NCBI GenBank assembly: GCA_914767715.1 | Contig: OU612069.1 | Span: 22,689,387 to 22,753,386 of the forward strand | Direction: 5' to 3' | Length of the DNA stretch: 64,000 nucleotides | DNA from: Membranipora membranacea | Taxonomy: Eukaryota; Bryozoa; Gymnolaemata; Cheilostomatida; Membraniporidae | Shown here: in pieces, positions 46,801-58,654 of the stretch | How positions within the stretch are numbered: the stretch's first letter is position 1 | Layout of the letters: the number at the start of each line of letters is the position of its first letter | Notes under the pieces: generated by a model | Database searches by the model: none | The model's input: only the letters and a program-made list of their open reading frames with translations | What the model was told of the DNA's origin: nothing | Made by a program: the position numbers and the translations under genes

Positions 46801-49800
46801 CTCCATATCATACGGTTCACCTTTTGTTGCCTCAATGACCTTGAGACAGTGTGATATCTCATCAGTGATCAGAGAGTCTATATTATTTTCTCCTTAATAA
46901 TAAAGGTGTAAGAGTAATAATTATGGAACGTTATGCAAAGACTACAATTCTTCATTTATAGGTCAGGTCATGGTCATTAAAAGTTGATACATTTCATTTC
47001 TAAGATGAACCGATAAGCTATGGGATAACTATAGGCAATTATACTTTTCGTGAATTACTCGGAAGGCGGATAAACTGCTAGCTCCAACACTCTTATATAT
47101 CATTAAATTATCAGGAACTGCTCGACACTTACTTGCCCCATCCTAGACATCACAATGATCATGGCATATAGACAAACTCTAAAGCATACGTTGTATTCAA
47201 AATTATAAAACAAACAAGCATTCCATTGTGGTTCTAACATTTACCATTTGTTCGGGAGCGCTAATTTTGGACTAGGACTTGATTCAACACTTGACCTGCA
47301 TGGCATAAAATTATACTTGATCAGTTATATTTTGCAGGGTAGTCTGAGTAAGTACTTACCCAACCCTTGCTCTCTTAAAACTGTCATCAGATGCTTCCTC
47401 AGTTTCTGCCATCGGCCATCAGGTTCACTTAAACCCTTACCTATAAATACGTTTGATATCTCATTACTTAAAATGAGGTATGTTGCTTGCCCAGTGAGAC
47501 GTGGCATAGTGCTTATTTCCCCTGTCTTAGTTGACCTCAGAAACCTCTATGAAGTCCCCTTGTTTGAATTATATTCATAATTTTCATTCAAATCATCTCT
47601 TCAATTTTTACAGTCTCTTGGTGCTCTTTCAACAATCATGGACATAGTCACTGTAGGAGCACAATTTAATTTATTCAATTTAATTTCACATACCTTGAAA
47701 AAAGAGGCAATGTAAACCAACGGTAACCTGACTGAATACTTCAGCTTTTTGTACAAATGCCTCTTTGATTGCGTCTGGGCTGTTCAAAAAAACCGATCGT
47801 CTTCCATTTCCAAATGTCATAGATATTACGTCTCCGTATTTTCTGCGCAAACCTGAAATGTCAGTGGGTGTGAGAAGTTGATTATGTTCTAATGCAATAT
47901 GAATAAAGTCAGAAAATCAATATGCAAGCAAGTTATCACAGAGTAAGGATATACAGAGGGGACCCTTCAATGATCGTTACAGTGCCTGCGGTTTTTGATC
48001 CACTGGGGGAAAACCATCAATCTGGCCACCTGCAAATTTCAATAATTATATAAGTTACAATGTAAGGTTTTATGCAGACATACCTACCTTTGATAGGTCA
48101 TAACTCATTCTGTATTTATCCCAAAGACTGATTTCCAACTTTTTTTAAATGTCCAACCTTCAAGCTGTACACCATATCATTGTCATTTTTTTGCTAGGAT
48201 ACATAGGCTATGATAATATTGGTTTTTAAAATGAGTTTTTTCATATAGATTTACATGTGACAATTGATGGATGGCTGGTCATCAAAATTAGGAAATGTCC
48301 GTGGACTGACCCAAGCCGCTTATTAAACCTTACATTGTAACTTAGATAATTATTGAAATTTGCAGGTGGCCAGATTGGTGATTTTCCCCCAGTGGATCAA
48401 AAACCGCAGGCACTATAACGATCATTGAAGGGTCCCCTCTGTATATCCTTACTCTGTGAAGTTATCACAAACAGTTCACACAAACATCGAATATGTCAAT
48501 GAATGTATAAGGCTGTGGCTTCACAGGGTGTAGTGAATATTGATGCCAAAGGCATTAGGCAGTCTGAAAGATCTTTAAATCTGACCATGCCTATGAAAAT
48601 TATGTTGTTTGTAGCCTTGACTTTAGTCAACTATCAGTAGAGAGTGCTACAATTTGAAGATATTTATTACCGTATATTTCCTTGAAAACATTGTCTCTGG
48701 TCATAAACCATAGACCGTTTCCAATGAATGGCAGCCCAAGTGGACCAGGGGGGTAGGCGTGTCTGTCCCAAATATCCCAGTTATAGAGAACGAACAAGGT
48801 GAAGGCTAACACAGCAAGAGTTCCGGAAGTTGGATTGATTTGAGATATGAAGTTCCCAGCCTCTGCAAAATATCCAGTTATTTGATCTGTAATAAGATAA
48901 ACATATAATCAGTAATCGTGCTTTTCATTATGTATCTATGGTCAATTATTGTAAACAGTGAATTATTATAAACATTCAACTATTTGACTTGTTTAATTCT
49001 TGTCTAATCATCTATTTTAAGATGAACACATATTAATAGCTAATGGTTGGACAGCATGTCTACAACACAGACACTATGCACAGCGATCATGGGTAGTTAT
49101 TATGTTGTCTCTATCTATTTAGCATCAACATTTATATTGTTCATGGACAAATCATCACAGAGATAATATTACCCAACAGTGGATTTTGTTAATTATAGGT
49201 TGAGTTGTGAAATAAAGTTAGCAGGTCTAGTAATTTGATCACAGCACAACGCCTCGAATGACTGCTTACTTGTATTCCTGTTCATATCAATAGAGATTTG
49301 CGTCACGTGAAAACTTTCAACTGCAGACCTTAAATATTTCAATCTTAGTCATCCGATTATCAATAAAATAGAAAAAAATCATTGGCGGCTTCAATCTATT
49401 GTGTCAGTTGTAAGTTTGTGAGAAAACCTTGTATTACTCATGGTGCTTACAGATGAAGAGATTGCAGGAAAGAAATCGTGATTTAAGGTCTATCAATTTC
49501 TCCCTAAGGCAACCTTTTTTATCTTACATGCTAAAGGGCTAATATCTTTGTGCGTAGTGAAGGCTCCACCCTTCCTTTCAATACTTTATCCCTCCCTTGA
49601 TGAAAACATTGATAATGACTTTTGCTGCATTGAAACAAAGTAAATCATCAGCAAAATATTTAACAGAGGTAGTGGCCAAGACTTGAACCATATAAGGAAA
49701 TTATCGCAATGACAGTAAGGCATCAAACTATGTATAATATTTACGTGAATGTTAAATTAGTACCACTGTGGGAGATTGGTTTCACATTAAGTCAAAATCA

Positions 49801-50665
49801 GACAACATGGAGCTAAGTCAACATACATAATTCTATGGAGATCCTGATATCCAAGTTAAACACTGATTTAACTGAACAGCTACCCTTCTTGTAGATACAA
49901 GCTCACCAAATATTCAACAGTGCATGCATAATTGCACCTGATGCCTGCAAATCCATTTGTATAAAGTTTTTGAATGTCATATAATTAATTTTAATTACTG
50001 CTTGCTTTGCATCATATAAACTGAACACTTGCAAAGTCAGAGTTTGTGCTATATACAGCTGACGCGCAGATAACATGCCTCACACCATTCCCTAAACCCC
50101 TCAGCCTTATCAAACTAATCACGCCGTCTAACCAAAACCACATCATATTTGTAGAATCACATCATTTAACAAGAACCACACTTTTAATGAAAAATCGCAT
50201 TGTTTTACCAGAACCTAATTTTTTATCCTTGTACGCCTAAAGCAATCAATCAATTTTTTTATAAATAGGGAACAACTTGTATCAATTTCATCTGCCTTCA
50301 CCACAATCCTAAGAGCTAGTTGTTACCTTGCCTGTGTTATCTGCTTCTTAAAATGTCTATTCTTAATATCCCATGGACACTGTTGAAAATTTAATCGAAT
50401 GTACCTCAAGAAAACATTGCATAGGGATTGTTATTTACCCCCAACCTACAGCCTAAGTTGTTTTAAGACCCATGTACATATCTCACATTATAGCTTTATT
50501 AGTATTATAGCCACCGTCTCTGCTGTCTGGTTAGGCATAGCAAGCATATTAACATACTTCTCCAAATTGTGATGATCGTCTATCAGAAACAGGGTATTGA
50601 CCCCGCTTCTTCTACAGGCACAGTTAGCATTGGTTAGTCAGCACTATAATACCGAACTCACCCAT
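40802..50665 (-). CDS. Cytochrome P450, CYP2 clan, complete 10-exon gene
   Basis: Minus-strand coding exons: 50665-50662, 48886-48671, 47852-47694, 47440-47360, 46892-46654, 46252-46063, 45438-45295, 45012-44860, 44388-44242 and 40983-40802. They sum to 1515 nt, 504 residues plus stop, with compatible phases throughout. The product is a microsomal haem monooxygenase. Landmarks: membrane anchor (about 23-38), hinge YPPGPLGLPFIGN (46-58), C-helix WQKLR, I-helix LLLASTDT (307-314), K-helix ELLR (366-369), PDRF (421-424) and haem loop FGVGRRACAG with ligand Cys449. Exon 1 contributes only ATG plus one base; this start was chosen because ATGG|GTGAGT joins in phase to GATCAAATA. Introns hold a foldback element (intron 2) and a hAT element (intron 9). 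Substrate unknown: the clan covers steroid, fatty acid and xenobiotic oxidation, needing NADPH-P450 reductase. All key residues are intact, so it looks functional. Confidence 0.93.
41802..43962. mobile_element. hAT-like non-autonomous transposon in P450 intron 9
   Basis: Ends CAGCCATGCTCAACCTT and (complement) CATGCGTGTCCAACCTT resemble hAT termini. An exact 8-bp duplication ATCTAGAT flanks both sides (41794-41801 and 43963-43970). About 2.16 kb without a recognisable transposase frame. Subterminal GGCCAAAT/GGCCGAAT motifs repeat near the left end. Confidence 0.82.
44063..44105. repeat. 43-bp perfect palindrome inside direct repeats
   Basis: CATAGACCTACTAATAATAAA, one base, then its perfect complement. 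GCTAGTAAC occurs immediately before (44054-44062) and again from 44105, so the palindrome looks inserted with a 9-bp duplication. Lies in P450 intron 9. Confidence 0.85.
47937..48458. mobile_element. Foldback transposon, copy 2 (P450 intron 2)
   Basis: 522 bp, ends CACAGAGTAAGGATATACAG and complement, flanked by a perfect 7-bp duplication AAGTTAT (47930-47936 and 48459-48465). Same family as 14905-15601 but with one arm shortened by internal deletion. Confidence 0.92.
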
Positions 50666-50743
50666 GGTTATGTAGCTACAGATTGTAGTAGGCTCACTGG
50701 TTGAACTCTAGAGATGGATGAATAAAATAGACTTTAGAAAGAT

Positions 50744-50752
50744 CCTTTATCT
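50744..50752 (-). promoter_or_regulatory. Weak TATA-like site upstream of the P450 gene
   Basis: Minus-strand AGATAAAGG lies about 80 bp upstream of the ATG, a possible core promoter position. No other support. Confidence 0.25.
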
Positions 50753-50899
50753 TCAGAGAATCAGATTTTTCTGGCTGTAGTATAACTTAGATCCACAAGC
50801 TAATCCATACCATGTGTTTGATGGATAAAACAAACTATTCGCATAAATAAGTAATTCACCCAGCAATCTTTCTTTGTAAGGTTCAGCTGACAAACTGAA

Positions 50900-52460
50900 T
50901 CAGATCACAGTATTGCTTTAGTTTCTCTGTGTGCTACGGCTCAATATCTCCATATGTTGTGTCTGACTGTTATAAAAGAGTTACTTGGTCACCTATAATT
51001 ATCTTAATTACTATAGCGCTATGCATCATATTAGTTGCTCACTAGCAAGTTTACGCTTTCGTGTTTATAAGCAGTGCATTCACTGATAACGTGTCTATAT
51101 CAATCCCTATATTACACACCATCATCTAGAGCAATGCAGCAAGCTAAATATTATATCGAGTATTGATGGCAGGATCATGTAATCATTGTGATTTGCAAAG
51201 GCCTACATATCAGCAGGCGGCAGAATTTAGTGTTATTCAAAAAATCAAATCCTAGCCAGCAGTCTTCTTCCCAGCAAACATAAATTCTGTTGCAGTGAAA
51301 AAAGAAATAATTGCAATATGCAAGCCCTAAATAAGTACAGCATCATATAAGGCAGGTCCCAAAGCACAGGAATTCAGTGCAGACTTGATTAGCAAGGGAT
51401 CATTGATAAAAAGCTAGGCTTCAATAGTTTAAACTGGAGGACAATGGCTTCTCCAAGAAGAAGCTAGCTAGAGTTCATAGCTAACAGCTAGAAGATCATC
51501 TGGAAGACCATATCTACAACCAAGTGTTGAGACTAGAAATTATGAAATATTTCTGAATAAAATATAGTTTTGGTACAATGATGTTATTTTCTACTCTTGT
51601 GATACTCTTTTTGTCTTTGCAATCAAACACAAGTCATGAAAATTTTACCAGGATTGTTGAAAATGAGAGGTTGGTCTTCCTCGATCAACTGAGGAAGACA
51701 TTTTGTTAACATGCTTAGGCCTAATATTTTATTGACCCCTGTCAAACAAGAAACAGTCATCACTCCAGCAGTGAAAAAGTTCTGCAAAATCTCACTCCCA
51801 CCTCCCTTTCACTACTTTGAGCTGTTTATTGCTAACATTCTAACAATCTATTGGCGATAGTGTTCACTTCTTCTATAATTTCTGCACCAGGTTAACAATT
51901 TCTAATATATGGCAAGTATCCTATCTGCCAAACGGTATGTTATTGTGGCGTTTATTGTCACCTTCGGTTATAAATGTGTGAAGTGCACCAAAATTTTCCC
52001 ATAATATATTGAATAATTAGAAAAAAACTGGACTAAATTTTACAGATTTTTACCGACTGAACGTACTTGACTGGAGCAGATAAATATCATATATTTGCAG
52101 AATTATTGAGGCAACTGGTTATGTGACTTCTGAGATTTATTTACATGTCTTCTTTTGTGAAGCCAGGGTGAATGTTCTAGATATTCAAATTTAACAGCTT
52201 TCCCTCGCCTGGCACATCCTTGTTGGGTGGACATGACATGAGTAAATATTAAGGAACCATAATTGAGGTCATTATTTATTGTGATAATATTTCTAAGCAG
52301 ATTTCAAAGATGATACGGAAAATATTTAGTCATTTTTGAGTCTTACAAAAGGGAATAGTTTCCTCCGAAATATATCAGCAAACATTGATGAATTAAGCAG
52401 GATGCGCATTGCTCAAGGGGTCTCTGAGGGTCACATCCTAGATAGCTGCTCAGTGGGTAT
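50900..52460 (+). repeat. Tandem duplication upstream of P450, unit 1
   Basis: From CAGATCACAGTATTGC to GATAGCTGCTCAGTGGG this 1.56 kb block recurs at 52598-54080 at high identity. It includes the sequence immediately upstream of the P450 first exon, so a promoter-proximal region is duplicated. No coding exon recognised. Confidence 0.9.
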
Positions 52461-52597
52461 GTATTATAAGATGCATCCCCATAGAGTTATTAGATACTCT
52501 AGAGTGGCCGATGCAGTGCTAAAAACATCCTACTTAATTATTGCGAAATCCATGACACAAGGCAATCTGGTTGTGCATGGTTAGTGCCTGTATCATA

Positions 52598-54080
52598 TAA
52601 CAGATCACAGTAATTGCTTTAGTTTCTCTGTGTGCTGCGGCTCAGTATCTCCATATGTTGCGTGTCTGACTGTTATAAAAGAGCTACTTGGTCAACTATA
52701 ATTATCTTAATTACTATAGCGCTATGCATCACACTAGATGCTCACAGCACTAGATAAGCTTTCGTGTTTATAAGAAGTGCATTCACTGATAACGTGTCTA
52801 TATCAATCCCTATATTACACACCATCATCTAGAGCAATGCATCAAGTTAAATATTATATCAAGTATTGAAGGCAAGATCATGTAATCATTGTGATTTGCA
52901 AAGGCCAACATATCCGCAGGCGACAGAATTTAGTGTTATTCAAAAAATCAAATCCTAGCCAGCAGTCTTCTTCCCAGCAAACATAAATTCTGTTGCAGTG
53001 AAAAAAGAAATAATTGCAATATGCAAGCCCTAAATAAGTAGAGCATCATATAAGGCAGGTCCCACAGCACAGGAATTCAGTGCAGACTTGATTAGCAAGG
53101 GATCATTGATAAAAAGCTAGGCTTCAATAGTTTAAACTGGAGGACCATGGCTTCTCCAAGAAGAAGCTAGCTAGAGTTCATAGCTAACAGCTAGAAGATC
53201 ATCTGGAAGACCATATCTACAACTAAGTGTTGAGACTGAAAATTATGAAACATTTCTGAATATAATATAATTTTGGTACAATGATGTTATTTTCTACTCT
53301 TGTGATACTCTTTTTGTCTTTGCAATCAAACACATGAGAGGTTGCTCTTTCTCAATCAACCGAGGAAGACAATTTGTTAACATGCTTAGGCCTAATATTT
53401 TAATACTGTCATAATATTACTGTCAAACAAGAAACAGTCATCACTCCAGCAGTGAAAAAGTTCTACAAAATCACACTCCAACCTCCCTTTCACTACTTTG
53501 AGTTGTTTATTGCTAACATTCTAACAATCTATTGGCGATAGTGTTCACTTGTTCTTCAATTTCTGCACCAGGTTAACAATTTCTAATATATGGCAAGTAT
53601 CCTATCTGCCAAACGGTATGTTATTGTGGCGTTTATTGTCACCTTCGGTTATAAATGTGTAAAGTGCACCAAAATTTTCCCCATAATATATTGAATAACA
53701 AAAAAAAACTGGACTAAATTTTACGGATTTTTACCATATCATATATTTGCAGAATTATTGAGGCAACTGGTTATGTGACTTCTGAGATTCATTTACATGT
53801 CTTCTTTTGTAACAGCTTTTCCTAGCCTGGCACATCCTTGTTGGGTGGGCATGAGTAAATATTAAGCAACCAGAATTGAGGTCATTATTTATTGTGATAA
53901 TATTTCTAAGCTGATTTCATAGCTGATACGGGAAGATATTTAGCAATTTTTGAGTCTTACAAAAGGGAGTAGTTTCCTCCGAAATATATCGGCAAACATT
54001 GATGAATTAAGCAGGATGCGCATTGTTCAAGGGGTCTCTGAGGGTTACATCCTAGATAGCTGCTCAGTGGGGATGAATTA
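52598..54080 (+). repeat. Tandem duplication upstream of P450, unit 2
   Basis: Direct repeat of 50900-52460 with several small deletions (for example at about 53330, 53740 and 53815 relative to unit 1). Confidence 0.9.
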
Positions 54081-54224
54081 TTATGAGATGTGTCCCTATC
54101 ACTGAATTAATTATGCTCACCACATGCAACTCCAGTATGGACAGATATAAATCAGTTTCATTATTAACGTTAAACACTGTATGATCATTTTTTACCACAC
54201 ACACATATACACAAAAAAATCCTT

Positions 54225-54340
54225 TTGGCTTATTCTGAAAAAAAATATTTCAAGCAAGTGAGATTTATGCATATAGAAGTATATAAATAATTTTTTGCAT
54301 AAATCTCATTTGTTTGAAATTTTTTTTCAGGATAAGCCAA
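54225..54340. mobile_element. Palindromic MITE-like element
   Basis: Arms TTGGCTTATTCTGAAAAAAA... and ...TTTTTTTTCAGGATAAGCCAA pair over about 45 bp around a 20-bp AT loop. No clear target duplication beyond A-rich flanks. Confidence 0.75.
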
Positions 54341-55141
54341 TGAAAAAAATTTAAACCAAGTAATAATTAATCCAAAAAAAGTGTAGTAAAACAATTTAGA
54401 CTGCTTTTTGAAACAATTAACATGCTAAGATGAACGATTATGTTTTGATGTGTCGTTTATAGTGGAAGCAATGATAGTATCTGGCATAGTACTGCTAGTT
54501 GTGTGGAGTTTAAGATTATCTCTCAAATTAAGGTTTGTCTTTTCAGAATCACAAAAAAAATAAGAAAAATAATTGGGGCTGAGCCCATGAAAAATTCTAT
54601 ACCCACTCACTGAAATGAAATATTTCGGCAGTAATGGCAGAAGAACATGAGAAATTATTACTTTATAATTGACACTATCAAGTGTTTTCCTTCAACTTTA
54701 CTATTACACAATATGGGATAATAAACACATGTTGGCTGTTCTGATACTTTATTTGTTTAACATTCTCCGCAGCATGCTAACATCTAGTTGACTCTGATGG
54801 TGTTAGTGAGCCAGTGAGCAATTGTAGAACAAAATAATCTCACCAGAGAATGCGGCCCCAAGAAAATGAAAGAATTTTTCTATGCGCCTAATGTAACACA
54901 GTCAAGCAGAAAATTGTCTTGTGATCAGCAAGATATAACTGAAGCTCATACACTCATTGCATTACATAGCTAAAAGGTAGGGTCAGATTATCATTTCATA
55001 GGGTGGAATAAGCATTCAAAAGGAGTGCAAATAGAGTATTTGTACAAGGTGTGCAAATGGTCACAGCCCAAAATCTCAGACAATCCTGACAAGTGTTGAG
55101 GCACCTATCCGGTACCTTGACAAATGGATCACACACAAAAT

Positions 55142-55476
55142 GGACCACATGACAACTAGACCTCATGGTGATTTACTATAGCTAGAGGTCTGTAACTTAA
55201 CACACATAGACAATGGCATAGTATCAGTTGAAATAGCAAAAAAAAATTCTAAAAAAGCTTCTATGTTACGATAATAGCTCTGAAAACCTCATTTTTCGGG
55301 GTAAAAATGGGAAAAAAACTGGACCACACTGGACCTCATGGTGGTTTACTATAGCTAGAGGTCTGTAACTTAGCACACATAGACAATGGCATAGTATCAG
55401 TTGATAAAGCAAAAAATCAATAAAAGCTTTTACTTCACGATAATAGCTCTGAAAACCTCATTTTTCGCGCTTCGGA
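55142..55476 (+). repeat. Two-unit tandem duplication (about 179 bp period)
   Basis: GGACCACA...CTCATTTTTCG occurs at 55142-55320 and again from 55321, sharing GGTCTGTAACTTA and GACAATGGCATAGTATCAG blocks. Confidence 0.9.
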
Positions 55477-55531
55477 CTCGCCTGGGACTCGCCTGGGACT
55501 CGCCTGGGACTCGCCTGGGACTCGCCTGGGA
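55477..55531 (+). repeat. 11-bp minisatellite, five units
   Basis: CTCGCCTGGGA repeated five times without interruption. It is conspicuously GC-rich against the AT-rich background. Confidence 0.95.
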
Positions 55532-55720
55532 CTTTTGCCTCCCCTGCCATTTTTTCTAAACTACGGCCCTGTCTATGAATACATATCTTATCTGTGCTTC
55601 TTGTAAGTATGTAAGTGGAGGTAAGTTTTCACATGTAAAGAAAGTGCAATGTAACGCATATATTCACCGGTCACCGAGTAGACATCCACGGTAAGGATGA
55701 AAAAAACACACAGTTTAACA

Positions 55721-56052
55721 CAGGGTTGACTAACCAGCGGCCCCCGACCTAATTTTATGCGGACCCAACCCGTTTGAGAAAATCGCATATTTGCAAAAAC
55801 AATTTTCACCCCTATATTTATTACATTCCTTATTTGTACAATAATAAGGAACGCTCTACATCTAGTTACAGTAAATTAGAATTCCTCAACCATTGCATTC
55901 GAGTGAACTCCAATAAAAAACTTCCCCACTGCAGAGAGATGAAAATACTGCACACCCATATATGAATGTTTGATTTATGGTGAGGTTGCGACTCCCAGGG
56001 ACGATGCAATATGTGGATGCCGCCCCCTCAATGAAAAGGTTGGGCACTCCTG
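55721..56052. mobile_element. hAT MITE, 332 bp
   Basis: Ends CAGGGTTGACTAACC and (complement) CAGGAGTGCCCAACC, flanked by an exact 8-bp duplication GTTTAACA (55713-55720 and 56053-56060). Typical hAT termini; no ORF of its own. Confidence 0.88.
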
Positions 56053-56060
56053 GTTTAACA

Positions 56061-57241
56061 CAAATAAACTGAAAAGTTGAGCACAATGAGGATGTGTCTG
56101 GTAGTGTAGGGAAGGGGTTTGGGAATTGGGGTCAGAAATATGGATTAATGGATTTTTCTTTTGAGAGCTTGCGACAGTGTTGATAAAACACATGGCAGGT
56201 CTGGAGACACTAGTCCTTACTCTTTGTATTTCTGCACTATTTTTAAAAATGAATGTTACATTGATCAATTGTGCATTGTCAATAAAAGTGGCCTTATGTT
56301 TAGTGCCCTCTTGGACAGTGGCATCATATCAAGTAGTATTTGTGGTAGGAGTAAAGAATTACAGGTAACACCAAAAACAAAGTACTTTGTATGTAGATTA
56401 GATAACCATGTTTTTTGGGAGTTGTGCTCATACCTTAAAGTAGCAGACAACCACAAAACAACAAAAAGATAGACAACCACATGGCTACAAAAAGATAGAC
56501 GCATGACAAGGCTATGGTCAATATCATAAGGTAAACAAGAAATATAAACATCACCTCACTGCCTGTGGGTGATATTATTTGAGCATTGCACTAATATCAG
56601 AAATAAAACTGTCAAAAATTGGGACAAGTTCACTTTGATAACAAATAACAAACAACCATGTAAAAATGTGTAGGCCTACATCATTTCACGCTTTTTCTCT
56701 TGCAATGATAATTGAGATGCCTTGTTGAGTTCCAGCAGCTTTTCATGAAAGCTCTATATAATATGAACAAGTTTGTTTCTGCACATTGCAAAGGGATTTG
56801 AAAAAAGCTGGTCATTCATGTGCAACTGCATTATCATCACACCATCAGAGGGAGCACACACTTCCTATTATATATTGACTCTGAATAATCTTAATTGGAA
56901 GGGTTTCTATAAAGTGAGTAAAAGATGAATTTTCTGCTACGCTCCCTCTAAAAATAAGAACTGTATGACATTACCAAAGTGAGCAATCAATTCTCTGAGT
57001 GCAAGGAAACAAACACTTTACTATTTATGCATGGTCTTACATGTAAGGCATGTAACACTCATTAAATTGATTGGCAAAATGAACAGACCATATTTGTTAT
57101 ACAAGTGAGCAATGGAGTAGCTATGTTATTGTGGCCAGTCTCAACAGCCAAAGTTTTCTGCCTTCAACTTCAGATAATTTGAGAACTTTTGAACTCTATA
57201 TTCAGGAGTCGCCCTCTCCCCTTTTTCCTTGTAATATTGCG
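56061..57241. other. No gene recognised
   Basis: Several frames up to about 100 codons overlap on both strands but show no domain or splice support. Confidence 0.4.
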
Positions 57242-57590
57242 TACCCTATAGGAGTTTAATTTAGCTAGAGTTTAATTTCTATCTGGACCTGGTACTAAAT
57301 TTCACTCGTACTAAATTTCGCTAGTAGGCTTACTAGTGAAAATTAAAAAAAATGTCCCAAGTTGGGAATCGATCCCAGGGCATAAATCTCCATCTCATTG
57401 CAAGGCAGACACTTAGACCACTACTCCACACTAGCTTGCATGATTGGGTATGGTGTATTCCTGTATAATTGTACATTGTTTCTGAAACTATGGTGAGTGA
57501 GTTCAATTTAAGATACACTAAATTTCGCAACCTAGGCAACAACGCAAAAAGCAATCCTAAATGCCGAGAAAACTAAACTCCTATAGGGTA
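57242..57590. mobile_element. TA-flanked inverted-repeat element with embedded tRNA-like sequence
   Basis: CCCTATAGGAGTTTAATTT at 57244 and its complement ending at 57588 are each bordered by TA, as for Tc1/mariner MITEs. The middle carries a minus-strand tRNA-like segment (57361-57437). Confidence 0.7.
57361..57437 (-). mobile_element. tRNA-like (SINE-head) sequence
   Basis: The minus strand has an A-box-like GAGTAGTGGTCTAAGTG and a good B box (GGGATCGATTCCC) that forms a T stem. The acceptor stem does not pair, so it is not a functional tRNA. Confidence 0.6.
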
Positions 57591-58381
57591 TTTGACAAAC
57601 CTGAGTAAGTAAATACTAGCTAGAGTTTAGTTTAGCAATTTGAGATGACTTATTTTTGGCTAGCGCTATTTCCGTTAACTGAAGTAGTGTCCGTAGTGAG
57701 TTTATATAAAGTACAGGGGTTAAATAAATTTCACTATTATAACCTAGGGTAAGCATATTTCATGCTTGCCTTGGCCATAGCTAGCTTCAGGCTATTTATC
57801 AATTCATACAATATAATTGTTTTGTTGTATCCAAACATCCTATGTAAATGAGCTCTTCTGCTTGACATTTTTGGTCATTATCATCTCCATAATAATTTGA
57901 GCACACCTTGCCTTCATTATTACAAAGCATAGTGGTCTAACTCCCCTAAGACTGCCACTGCTAAATGGCTAGGCCTGCCAAAAAAACCTGCAGAATATTT
58001 TATACATACGGATACTTATCCTGTTACCTTGTTAAGATAAGCAAACCTGGTGCTGACTTGTTTTGTTGCATTTTATAGGTTCCTGGCTTAGCACACCATG
58101 ATAATGCCTTCATTGTTACTGTTACTTACTTGACCTTGACTACAAAATACAATAATCCTAATATGATAGCCTAACCCTAAACAAAAAAGTTGATAAATTA
58201 ACAAGAAGATAAACCATTGTAAGTTGTAACCTATATCTGCACAATACGATGACCAGAACATATTCAATTGTTATTGATACTACAAAACTTTGTGAAACAC
58301 CCAAGTAAGTGGACATTGTATACACATTACATACTGTACATTTCAATTCTTTCATTTGAAATTCTTTTATCATCTCCCTAG

Positions 58382-58654
58382 ACCACTGTGCAATTTATTG
58401 GGGATATTTTTATTACACAATGTTTGTCTCAAATTGATGAAAATAGAAGCTCGTCAGTAAAAGAATTTTTAAAATCCTTGACCTTGAACCTTGACAGTGA
58501 ATCAATGAAACGATTAAAACATAGTATGGGCCATCTCCCCCTCTTCCCCAACTCCTTGAAATCTCTAAAAGAAGGCTGGCTTCAGCTATCAAATGCAGTA
58601 CAAACAAGACAGAATGGTTTAAGCCAGTATTTTCTTATTTGTCAACTTAAGTGA
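58382..58654 (+). CDS. Candidate terminal exon, unknown protein
   Basis: Follows a pyrimidine-rich acceptor (CATCTCCCTAG|AC). The frame of 90 codons is polar and helical in composition (SSSVKEFLKSLTLNLDSESM...LKSLKEGWLQLSNAV) and ends at TGA. No family recognised, no upstream exon and no polyadenylation signal nearby. Part of it (AAGGCTGGCTTCAGC) recurs at 60966 in a non-open context, so it may be repeat sequence. Confidence 0.25.
   Translation, partial: TTVQFIGDIFITQCLSQIDENRSSSVKEFLKSLTLNLDSESMKRLKHSMGHLPLFPNSLKSLKEGWLQLSNAVQTRQNGLSQYFLICQLK

Noticed and set aside
48627-48812. P450 starting at the internal Met at 48812
   Set aside because: The frame is open upstream to an acceptor and would truncate the N-terminal segment; the split start at 50665 gives a complete protein with correct splice phases.
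56161-56504. Overlapping ORFs of about 100 codons on both strands
   Set aside because: No domain, no splice support; chance open frames.
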